From an uncultured Rickettsiales bacterium (GTDB lineage: Bacteria > Pseudomonadota > Alphaproteobacteria > Rickettsiales > Deianiraeaceae), in the NCBI GenBank assembly GCA_937906355.1, contig CALCWF010000121.1, forward strand, positions 1-11,246: DNA of 11,246 nucleotides, in the 5' to 3' direction. The notes beneath the pieces are model-generated. The model ran no database searches. It worked only from the letters and a program-made list of their open reading frames with translations, and had not been told where the DNA came from. Below are positions 1 to 6,216 of this stretch, in pieces. Position 1 is the first letter of the stretch; each line of letters starts with the position of its first letter. The position numbers and the translations under genes were made by a program.

Positions 1-2
1 AA

Positions 3-986
3 CAAAAAGAAGAATATATTTTACCAGCAATGAATATAAAATTAAAAGAAGAAAACGGTTTGGATATACAAGAACAGACAAATCAAGGTGAAATTGTAAA
101 AGAAAGTGAGGTTGTCGTGAAAAAAGTTTATAAAAGATTTAGTGATGTTTATTATGATAAAAGAAAGTTTGATGATATTGAGACAAATATACATATGGGA
201 GGAGATGGGTATTTGGCAAAAGAAGGAGTTAAAAAGAGAGTAAAGAGTATTTATAATAAAAATGTTATTGGTTATTTAGATGCTAATGGATATGGTATGG
301 ATGGCAAAACATTACATTTATTATCACAAATAACTTTTAATGGTAATGGATTTTATTTAAGATATGATAATTATATTGAAAAACTCCCAATGTTTTGTGC
401 CAAACTTTATCCACAAAAGGAGTGGTATGAGAGAGATGTTTATTTCACAACAGCAGATGGTGGTTTCAAGTTTATTGAAGACAAAGAATTTTTGAAAAGT
501 TGTTTGATTTTTACTTGTCTTTCACAAAGAAATCATTGTCGTTCATTTCAAGGAACAGATGGTAGGTTTTACAGAAATGAACTTTGTTTTGATAACACAA
601 ATGGAGACACAGAAGCAACAAAACAATTGAAATTGTTTGAAGAAGCAGATTTGTTAAATAATGACGATAAAGACATTTTAAATCTATTTAATACAATTCT
701 TGAAAAAGCAAAAACAACAATTCAAGCAATGCCAGAAGACACAAACGAAGAATTGAAAGAATTTTATAAAAATAGAGGAAAATATGATAAAACTTTAACT
801 TATGGAACATATCAAATTGATAAGGAAATAAATACTTTTTATCAAGAAGGCATAGGTAAAAGTAAGAAAAACATTTATCATTATCCAGAATTAAATGGAG
901 ATATTAAAACATTGAAAACAAAGTTAAATGAATACTATGAAAAACATATTCAAGAGAAGTTGTTTGAGTATGAATTGTTGAAGTAA
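3..986 (+). CDS. 3' part of a large AT-rich gene, restriction-modification-like C-terminal region (5' end outside window)
   Basis: The frame is open to the left edge of the window. Codons before the first ATG (base 30) read QKEEYILPA without a stop, and no ribosome binding site precedes that ATG, so the gene most likely starts outside the window. About 327 residues are visible. Counting from that Met, a conserved-looking stretch (about 105-190) contains GFYLRYDN, EKLPMFCAKLYP, KEWYERDVYFTTADGG, FLKSCLIFTCLSQRNHCRSF and GRFYRNELCF. From memory this resembles the C-terminal, target-recognition side of large N6-adenine methylase or restriction-methylase proteins; no catalytic NPPY-type motif is visible, and it would lie upstream. 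The last 120 residues are Lys/Glu-rich and helical. GC is very low (12 of 60 bases at 301-360), unlike carD next door, which suggests foreign origin. The family call is tentative; that it is the tail of a longer CDS is more secure. Confidence 0.6.
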   Translation, partial: QKEEYILPAMNIKLKEENGLDIQEQTNQGEIVKESEVVVKKVYKRFSDVYYDKRKFDDIETNIHMGGDGYLAKEGVKKRVKSIYNKNVIGYLDANGYGMDGKTLHLLSQITFNGNGFYLRYDNYIEKLPMFCAKLYPQKEWYERDVYFTTADGGFKFIEDKEFLKSCLIFTCLSQRNHCRSFQGTDGRFYRNELCFDNTNGDTEATKQLKLFEEADLLNNDDKDILNLFNTILEKAKTTIQAMPEDTNEELKEFYKNRGKYDKTLTYGTYQIDKEINTFYQEGIGKSKKNIYHYPELNGDIKTLKTKLNEYYEKHIQEKLFEYELLK

Positions 987-1019
987 GTCGTTAAAGTAAG
1001 ATATCGAAGTAAGTTATTG
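981..1019. repeat. three 13-bp tandem units sharing AAGTAAG
   Basis: Units at 981-993, 994-1006 and 1007-1019 each begin with AAGTAAG and then diverge. The first unit contains the stop codon of the upstream gene. A short degenerate tandem repeat of unknown role. Confidence 0.5.
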
Positions 1020-1067
1020 CTACTGATTGCTATTTTCGCTATTTTTTACAAATCGTAAGATTACATC

Positions 1068-1101
1068 TTGACAATGAAAAAAGTATTCTACTTTTTATAG
1101 T
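1068..1101 (+). promoter_or_regulatory. candidate promoter of carD
   Basis: A perfect TTGACA -35 hexamer lies at 1068-1073. The best -10 match, TATAGT at 1096-1101, is 22 bp away, longer than the usual 16-18 bp; TTTTAT at 1093-1098 is an alternative with 19 bp spacing. If TATAGT is used, transcription would begin within a few bases of the ATG at 1111, giving a near-leaderless mRNA, which agrees with the lack of a Shine-Dalgarno sequence. Sequence match only. Confidence 0.35.
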
Positions 1102-1110
1102 GTAGGCTTT

Positions 1111-1752
1111 ATGGTTTCTGTTGAGGTTAAGTTGAGTGATTCTAAAACTGAATTACGTGAGGGAATGATGTTGTACTGTCCATCTCATGGACCAGCACGC
1201 GTTGCTTCAATAGCTAAGAAAGAATGTCTTGGAGAAAAGTTCACCTTTTGTGATTTGGAGTTTGCAGGTAATAACATGAAAATTTCAATTCCATTGGAGA
1301 AGATGAAAGACATGGGAATTAGGACGATCATAAGTAAAGACGGTGCTAGGAAAATTTTAAATACGGTTCTTAATAAACCAGCTAAGAGCGCAAAGAGTGT
1401 TTGGACTAAACGTATTCAAGAGTATGAGGCAAAATTGTTTTCCGGGAGTGCTATATTTATAGCAGAGGTTGTTCGCGATCTATTTGCTGGCATGAAAGAT
1501 GTAAATAAGTCTTACGGTGAGAGAGTGTTATTCGATAAGGCACTTGATAGACTTGTTTCTGAGTTCTCGATCGCATTAGGCGTTACAATTGAGGAAGCAA
1601 ATAAGACTATAATAGATGTTTTGAACTCTAACTATAAAGTTTCTCATGAAGCTAAGATATCTGTCGAAAGCAATGAGTCAGATGGAGACTTCGATGATGA
1701 TTTAGTTGATGACGACGTCGAAGACAAAGAAGATTCAAGAGAGAGTGCGTAG
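1111..1752 (+). CDS. carD: CarD/CdnL family RNA polymerase-binding transcriptional regulator
   Basis: A 213-aa protein of the CarD/CdnL family, which binds the RNA polymerase beta subunit and stabilises the open promoter complex, notably at rRNA promoters. Residues about 14-75 form the RNAP-interacting Tudor-like domain (EGMMLYCPSHGPARVASI, then FCDLEF, ISIPLEKM and GIRTIIS). Residues about 85-175 form the helical DNA-binding domain with the diagnostic VWTKRIQEYEAKLFSG and AEVVRDLF. Trp98 aligns with the Trp that wedges into the -10 region in mycobacterial CarD (Trp85). A strongly acidic tail (about 186-209, rich in Asp/Glu) follows and is longer than in most relatives; its role is unknown. 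The ATG at 1111 is preceded by a TTGACA element but no Shine-Dalgarno. The gene is co-directional with the phosphohexomutase gene 35 bp downstream. The family assignment is firm. Confidence 0.9.
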   Translation: MVSVEVKLSDSKTELREGMMLYCPSHGPARVASIAKKECLGEKFTFCDLEFAGNNMKISIPLEKMKDMGIRTIISKDGARKILNTVLNKPAKSAKSVWTKRIQEYEAKLFSGSAIFIAEVVRDLFAGMKDVNKSYGERVLFDKALDRLVSEFSIALGVTIEEANKTIIDVLNSNYKVSHEAKISVESNESDGDFDDDLVDDDVEDKEDSRESA

Positions 1753-1787
1753 AAAATCATCGCTGTTATCTGGTTTTCAGAGCATTT

Positions 1788-3359
1788 ATGAAGCACGTAT
1801 TTAACAAAACAATACTGCGTAAATATGATGTTCGCGGGATTTACGGCAAAGATTTACACGACATCGATGCGTATTTCTTCGGTTTTGCATATGCAAAATA
1901 CGCGATAAAGGAGTTCGAGAAAGACACAAAGACAAAAAAGAAGGAGAAGAATGGTTGTAAAGGTAGTGTTAAAAAAGATCAAGGCTACTCTTTGAATATT
2001 GTCGTTGGTCGTGACGGTCGAACTTCGTCCCCAGTGTTGCATAAAGAGTTGATACGTGGTATATTAGATGCCGGTGTGAACGTCATCGACATTGGAACGG
2101 CAACATCTCCTATGGTATGTTTTACAGCGGAGCATCTAAAGGCAATAGCGTGCGTTGCTGTAACCGCTTCACATAATCCAAAAGAATATAATGGCTTTAA
2201 GTTCGATTTTAAAGGACATCCATTTTTTGATAAGCAAATTTTGCTTTTGGCGAAATTAGTTTCAACAGAACAAAAAATTGCAAGCAAAAAGGGGAAGTGC
2301 GATAATATCAATATAGACGAGGAGTATTTAAATTATATATGTAATATTGAATATCTAAGTGATATAAAAACTAGCAATAGTCAGAGTATTGATGTGAAAG
2401 CAAATACAAAATGTAAATCATCAAAATGTAAATCATGCGAGCAAACGTCAACTAATAAACAAAAATTAAAGGTCTTGTTTGATTGTGGAAATGGAGTATC
2501 AGGTTTCATTGTAAAACAACTTTGTCAAAAGCTTAAAAAAGATTTCAATATTTTTGCTGATGCAATTTTTACTGAAATAGATGGTAATTTTCCAAATCAT
2601 CATCCGGATCCAACGGTTAGTAAAAATATGACAACTCTATCAAAAGAAGTTGTAAAACATCATTATGATATAGGTATCGGATTCGATGGAGATGGTGATA
2701 GAATCGGTGTAATTGACGAGAAGGGGAGATTACTTTACGGTGATCAAATATTATTAATCTTAGCAAAAGATGTTCTCGAACAGCATCCGCATGCAAAAAT
2801 CGTTGCAGAAGTTAAGGCAAGCAAGGTTGTTTACGATGAGATAAAACAAGCCGGCGGTAAGGCAATAATGTCAAAAATAGGACATACATATATACGTAAA
2901 GTTATGGACGACGAAGGAGCGTTGCTTGGCGGAGAGACGTCAGGACATATATTTTTCTCTGATAATTTTACAGGCATAGACGATGCAATTTATGCAGGTC
3001 TGAGAATGATTGCGATAATTCTAAAAAATAACAAAAAAATGTCAAAATTTGTAGACGAAATACCAACGACGTTTTGCACGCACGATTTGAAATTAGAGAT
3101 AGACGAAGATGATAAATTTAAAATCATAGAAAGAATATCTGCAAATCTGAAAAAAGAAAAAAGAAAATTTAACGATCTAGATGGAATAAGAATTGATACA
3201 AATAATGGATGGTGGATGATACGAGCAAGTAATACACAAAATGTACTCGTCGGGAGATGTGAGAGTGATACAAAACAAGAGTTAGAGAATATAAAAAAAG
3301 AGTTCTCAAAATATGTTATAGACGCTGGCTATAACAAAGACATCGTCTTTGACGATTAA
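1788..3359 (+). CDS. manB: phosphomannomutase/phosphoglucomutase (alpha-D-phosphohexomutase)
   Basis: Interconverts hexose 6-phosphate and hexose 1-phosphate in the cytoplasm, feeding sugar-nucleotide synthesis for surface glycans. All four family motifs are present: KYDVRG near the N-terminus (12-17), the phosphoserine loop TASHNP with catalytic Ser128, the metal site DGDGDR at 300-305, the sugar-specificity loop GETSGH at 382-387, and the phosphate-binding RASNT at 479-483. The GETSGH form suits dual PMM/PGM enzymes of the AlgC/ManB type. At 523 aa it is some 60 residues longer than the usual 450-465. The extra length lies mainly in a Lys-rich insert (about 46-66) and a Lys/Cys/Ser-rich insert (about 194-226, with Cys209, Cys214 and Cys217). 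It follows carD by 35 bp and runs up to or overlaps yraN, consistent with one transcript. Substrate preference (mannose or glucose phosphate) cannot be read from sequence alone, so manB is a best fit. Confidence 0.9.
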   Translation: MKHVFNKTILRKYDVRGIYGKDLHDIDAYFFGFAYAKYAIKEFEKDTKTKKKEKNGCKGSVKKDQGYSLNIVVGRDGRTSSPVLHKELIRGILDAGVNVIDIGTATSPMVCFTAEHLKAIACVAVTASHNPKEYNGFKFDFKGHPFFDKQILLLAKLVSTEQKIASKKGKCDNINIDEEYLNYICNIEYLSDIKTSNSQSIDVKANTKCKSSKCKSCEQTSTNKQKLKVLFDCGNGVSGFIVKQLCQKLKKDFNIFADAIFTEIDGNFPNHHPDPTVSKNMTTLSKEVVKHHYDIGIGFDGDGDRIGVIDEKGRLLYGDQILLILAKDVLEQHPHAKIVAEVKASKVVYDEIKQAGGKAIMSKIGHTYIRKVMDDEGALLGGETSGHIFFSDNFTGIDDAIYAGLRMIAIILKNNKKMSKFVDEIPTTFCTHDLKLEIDEDDKFKIIERISANLKKEKRKFNDLDGIRIDTNNGWWMIRASNTQNVLVGRCESDTKQELENIKKEFSKYVIDAGYNKDIVFDD

Positions 3360-3408
3360 ACTAAGTAGTTTAAATAAGTGGTTTAAAGGATTAAAAACGA
3401 ATCTTTTC

Positions 3409-3491
3409 AAGATGAAAAAAGAAAAAATGAAAAAAGAAAGAGTGAAGAAAGAGGAAGAAACGAAGAAAGAAGAGGCGAAAAGAAAAGAAAA
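3409..3491 (+). repeat. polypurine low-complexity tract in the 5' part of yraN
   Basis: Nearly uninterrupted A/G sequence with repeated GAAAAAAGAA-like words and A-runs of six. It encodes a Lys/Glu-rich segment. Such runs are prone to slippage, which would shift the yraN frame. Confidence 0.6.
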
Positions 3492-3915
3492 TAATGTAAA
3501 AGGAGATTGTAAAAACTGTAAAAACCGCAGAATCGAAAGATATCTTAGTGGTCTAAAAGGCGAAGAATTAGCGTTGCAAGAAATGCAAAAGAAGAATTTT
3601 TCTCTCGTTAAAAAGCGCTTCAAATCTGAGTATGGCGAGATAGATTTAATAGTTGAGGACGCTACTAACAAGCTGATCGTTTTTGTAGAGGTTAAAAGAC
3701 GTAAGGCAATTTATGACTATGAAAACGTTATAACAAAACGACAATGGAGTAGAATTTATAATTCTGCGAATGAGTTTTTAAGTCAAAATTACGATAAATA
3801 CAAAGATTATTGTATAAGATACGATGCCTTTATATGTTTCACAAATAGTGCAAATACTATTCATATTGAGAATATTTTCTCTACCGAAAACGAGCAATCT
3901 ATAAATAACCTGTAA
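3412..3915 (+). CDS. yraN: YraN family (UPF0102) nuclease-fold protein
   Basis: The C-terminal 120 residues match the YraN/UPF0102 family, a small restriction-endonuclease-like fold of uncertain function. Numbering from a TTG at 3349, the hallmarks are KGEELA (70-75), YGEIDLIVED (95-104) and VFVEVKRR (111-118), giving the E...GEID...EVK arrangement of a PD-(D/E)XK-type site. The domain begins near residue 62. Before it sits a Lys/Glu-rich, probably disordered stretch (about 21-50) and a CKNC pair (54-57), absent from typical members of about 120 aa. The start is uncertain: the TTG at 3349 overlaps the phosphohexomutase stop, while ATGs at 3412 and 3427 are the first conventional choices. I use 3412. 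No clear Shine-Dalgarno decides it. The tight spacing implies co-transcription with the upstream gene. Confidence 0.8.
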   Translation: MKKEKMKKERVKKEEETKKEEAKRKENNVKGDCKNCKNRRIERYLSGLKGEELALQEMQKKNFSLVKKRFKSEYGEIDLIVEDATNKLIVFVEVKRRKAIYDYENVITKRQWSRIYNSANEFLSQNYDKYKDYCIRYDAFICFTNSANTIHIENIFSTENEQSINNL

Positions 3916-3920
3916 ATTTT

Positions 3921-3974
3921 TTGTAAATTCGTAAACTTACTTGTAAATTCGTAGATTCGAAAGGACAAGAATCT
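3921..3974. repeat. direct repeat and weak hairpin between convergent genes
   Basis: TTGTAAATTCGTA occurs at 3921-3933 and 3941-3953 (20-bp period), with a decayed third copy at 3911. An inverted repeat follows: AGATTC at 3953-3958 and GAATCT at 3969-3974, with a 10-base loop. It lies between the convergent yraN and mnhG-like genes, where a terminator would be expected, but the stem is short and lacks a strong U-tract. Confidence 0.3.
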
Positions 3975-3990
3975 GTCTATAAGAACTCGT

Positions 3991-4350
3991 CTATTTTTGC
4001 AACAATTGTTGATCGTTTACACTAGTATTTTCGTCCATTTGCTCAACCTCATTGTAGAAGTATGTTATCTTTATGATTATATAGTTCGTAACCGGTGCGA
4101 CAATATACCATATAATGGTCGCAAAGATCAGTTTAACAAATGTGAATTTATCGCCAACATCTAAGAACAAAAAGGCCGTTCCTAATATCGCCATCGGAAT
4201 TCCCAGCATGTCGTTTATCGTCGATACGTGAATGCGAGTATATATATTGCCAAATCTAGAACACCCTATCATCGTAGTTATCGTCAAGAATATGCCGATA
4301 AATACTAGCCAATATCCGATTGTACTAAACATAAGATAACGTGAGAGCAT
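3991..4350 (-). CDS. mnhG: Na+/H+ antiporter subunit G-like protein (MnhG/MrpG/PhaG)
   Basis: A 119-aa inner-membrane protein with three predicted membrane segments (about 10-29, 48-64 and 72-94), the usual size and topology of MnhG/PhaG, a small subunit of the multi-subunit Mrp sodium/proton antiporter. The family signature is seen in IGCSRFGNIYTRIHVST (28-44), equivalent to the typical G.lRf.d.YtRlHa.T, followed by D.LGIP and a third segment with the APVTNYI pattern (85-91). The C-terminal tail (about 100-119) is polar. It is the only gene on the minus strand, convergent to yraN and divergent from the methyltransferase gene, with no other Mrp subunit in the window. Function would therefore depend on subunits encoded elsewhere. 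The family call is good; the symbol follows the common name. Confidence 0.75.
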   Translation of the reverse strand: MLSRYLMFSTIGYWLVFIGIFLTITTMIGCSRFGNIYTRIHVSTINDMLGIPMAILGTAFLFLDVGDKFTFVKLIFATIIWYIVAPVTNYIIIKITYFYNEVEQMDENTSVNDQQLLQK

Positions 4351-4487
4351 ACTTTATAAAAGTCTATAAATAATAACTTTTTACGTTCGATAATTGCATT
4401 TCGAGCGAATACATAGTGTTCAAATTTGTTTTTCTTCTTTACATTTAACTAAATAAATATCTTTTTATTTTCAATAAAACACCATTT
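4351..4487. promoter_or_regulatory. divergent intergenic region, presumed promoters for mnhG-like gene and methyltransferase
   Basis: 137 bp of AT-rich DNA separates the 5' ends of two divergent genes, so promoters for both should be here. TTTACA at 4438-4443 is a possible -35 for the methyltransferase gene, but no good -10 sits at the right spacing. Neither start codon has a clear Shine-Dalgarno. The assignment rests on position. Confidence 0.3.
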
Positions 4488-5756
4488 ATGACTAGCGTCT
4501 CTCTCGAAGAACAAAACAAAAACTTCAAAAACACACTTTACATTCACGACAACTTGGATGTTTTACAAGGATTGAATAGTAATCTTGTCGATCTAATATA
4601 TCTTGACCCACCATTTAACAGTAAGAGACTATATAACGCCGCAATTGGAAGTTCCGCACAGGGTGCGAGCTTCAAGGATATTTGGACTTGGCAAGATGTC
4701 AACGAGTATCAACTTGATATTATAGCAAACGACTATCCAAATTTGGCTGAATATATTGATATAATTGACCAAGTTAGCGACAAGTCAATGAAAGCATATA
4801 TAACCTATATGGCACAAAGGGTTATTCAAATGAAAAGAGTTCTAAAAGATACTGGTTCAATTTACTATCATTGCGACCCAACAGCAGGACATTTTGTGAA
4901 ATTGATGATGGATTGTATATTTGGGAGACAGAATTTTAGGAATGAGATTGTGTGGCATTACCAGACCGGTGGAGCAAGTAAAAAATGGTTTTCAAGAAAA
5001 CATGATAGTATTTATTTTTATGCCAAAACCGATAAAACTGCTATTGATTTTAATGAAATAATGGATAAAAGAACTGAAAAATCATTAAAAAGAGCACAAA
5101 ATCCAAATGGTGCTCGCATAACATCTAACAGTGATACAAAAATACCAATGGATGTATGGCAAATACAAGCATTAAATGCTATGTCCAAAGAACGCACCGG
5201 CTATCCAACACAAAAGCCACTTGCATTGCTTGACCGCATCATCAAAGCATCTTGTCCCGTCGGCGGCATAGTCCTCGATCCGTTCTGCGGTTGTGCGACG
5301 AGCTGTCTCTCTGCCTTCAATAACGGAAGACATTACATAGGAATAGACATCGAAGACAAGGCAGTTGATATATTGATAGCGAGACTGACGGGAGGAGATA
5401 CTAATGAGAAAGGAGCAGAGGGACTATTAGATAAGCCACTTGTATTGAGGAAACCACCAGTTAGAACAGATGTCGAGATAGTAGACTTGAATGTTCCAAA
5501 GACAAAAAATGAAATAAAAAAGTTCTTATATAAAAAGCAAAGTGGAAAGTGCAACGGTTGTGGATGCGAATGTCTGATAGATCTATTCGATATAGATCAC
5601 ATAATTCCAAAAGCTCACGGCGGAGGAGACTATATTGAAAACTATCAGTTATTATGTAGAACTTGCAACGTCACGAAAGGCGACAGACCGATGAAGTTTT
5701 TACTACAAAGAGTTGATAGAATTAGAAAACTGAGAGAAGAGTGTGAATATAATTAA
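4488..5756 (+). CDS. site-specific DNA amino-methyltransferase fused to C-terminal HNH nuclease domain
   Basis: A 422-aa two-domain protein. Residues 1-300 are an S-adenosylmethionine-dependent DNA methyltransferase. Catalytic motif IV, DLIYLDPPFNS with DPPF at 40-43, precedes the AdoMet motif I, LDPFCGCATS at 263-272; this order defines the beta class, and DPPF points to N6-adenine methylation. Other family marks are FKDIWTW (62-68), GSIYYHCDPTAGH (123-135), NEIVWHYQTGG (152-162) and GYPTQKPLALLDR (238-250). Residues about 345-400 are an HNH/McrA-like zinc domain: CNGC at 355-358, the metal-binding core DIDHIIPKAHGG (368-379), Asn385, and CRTC at 390-393. A methyltransferase joined to a nuclease suggests a single-chain restriction-modification enzyme, or a modification enzyme with a damage or mobility nuclease; cleavage is not shown. 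GC varies sharply along the gene: 13 of 60 bases at 5041-5100, 32 of 60 at 5221-5280. The next gene starts 5 bp after the stop. Confidence 0.88.
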   Translation: MTSVSLEEQNKNFKNTLYIHDNLDVLQGLNSNLVDLIYLDPPFNSKRLYNAAIGSSAQGASFKDIWTWQDVNEYQLDIIANDYPNLAEYIDIIDQVSDKSMKAYITYMAQRVIQMKRVLKDTGSIYYHCDPTAGHFVKLMMDCIFGRQNFRNEIVWHYQTGGASKKWFSRKHDSIYFYAKTDKTAIDFNEIMDKRTEKSLKRAQNPNGARITSNSDTKIPMDVWQIQALNAMSKERTGYPTQKPLALLDRIIKASCPVGGIVLDPFCGCATSCLSAFNNGRHYIGIDIEDKAVDILIARLTGGDTNEKGAEGLLDKPLVLRKPPVRTDVEIVDLNVPKTKNEIKKFLYKKQSGKCNGCGCECLIDLFDIDHIIPKAHGGGDYIENYQLLCRTCNVTKGDRPMKFLLQRVDRIRKLREECEYN

Positions 5757-5761
5757 ATAAT

Positions 5762-6085
5762 ATGGCAGAAACAAAAAGTAAAACACAGCAGAAACCTAAT
5801 CAAAAATTGACAAAAGAAATTGTAAATGAATATATTAAACATTCAAATCAAAAAAAGTTAGAATTGATAAATAAAATTAAAGATGCGGTTAATGAACTAT
5901 ATTTTTGTTGTAATCAAGAATACATAGCATTTTGCTTTGGAGAAAAAGATGGCGATGAGAAAGAAATAAAAATGTTAAAAGAGCTATCTTCACAAGCAAG
6001 TTATAATTATTTTGAAGCAAAAGCATTAAAAATAGAATGTGAAAGATTAGAAGAAAAAGTATTAAATAAGAAGAAGAATAATTGA
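5762..6085 (+). CDS. unrecognised 107-aa helical protein downstream of the methyltransferase
   Basis: I do not recognise a family. It starts with ATG 5 bp after the methyltransferase stop, so the two are probably co-transcribed and may work together. The N-terminal 16 residues are Lys/Gln/Thr-rich and probably disordered. Residues about 17-48 and 65-103 look like amphipathic helices with coiled-coil character (LELINKIKDAVNEL; ALKIECERLEEKVL), joined by a loop FGEKDGDEKE. Three Cys (49, 50, 58) lie around the first helix end, and a fourth is at 93. There is no signal peptide, membrane segment or nuclease motif. Composition is extreme (8 GC of 60 bases at 5821-5880), matching the 3-986 gene more than the core genes, which suggests acquired DNA. 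It could be a small partner, a specificity or immunity factor, or an unrelated orphan. Confidence 0.6.
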   Translation: MAETKSKTQQKPNQKLTKEIVNEYIKHSNQKKLELINKIKDAVNELYFCCNQEYIAFCFGEKDGDEKEIKMLKELSSQASYNYFEAKALKIECERLEEKVLNKKKNN

Positions 6086-6095
6086 TGGAATAGTT

Positions 6096-6152
6096 GAGAG
6101 CAGGAGAGAGACGAGCAGATAGATAGAGATAGAGAGAGGAGAGCAGATGAAA
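6096..6152 (+). repeat. GA-rich polypurine tract upstream of the PBP1A gene
   Basis: An almost pure A/G stretch with (GA)n runs, AGATAGATAGAG-type words, and GAGCAGAT repeated at 6113-6120 and 6141-6148. It contains several Shine-Dalgarno-like AGGAG words, but all are more than 65 bases upstream of the mrcA start. Simple-sequence tracts like this can slip or form triplex DNA; a role in mrcA expression is speculative. Confidence 0.5.
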
Positions 6153-6216
6153 GTTGCTAGTGTTGATTTTTATAAAAGCACTTGCAGATATTGAGTATCT
6201 CTTATAGAGAGACGTT

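Noticed and set aside
1021..1070. Terminator for the gene ending at 986 (T-run at 1051-1057 and AAGAT/ATCTT stem)
   Set aside because: The T-run precedes rather than follows the stem, and the stem has only five pairs.
1854..2311. Long open frames on the minus strand within the phosphohexomutase gene
   Set aside because: They lie wholly inside a gene with all catalytic motifs intact on the + strand and encode no recognisable domain.
6147..6194. 15-codon reading frame (MKVASVDFYKSTCRY) behind an AGGAG-like sequence, ahead of PBP1A
   Set aside because: The ribosome-binding-like bases are a chance product of the polypurine tract, the peptide has no recognisable attenuator codons, and nothing supports translation.
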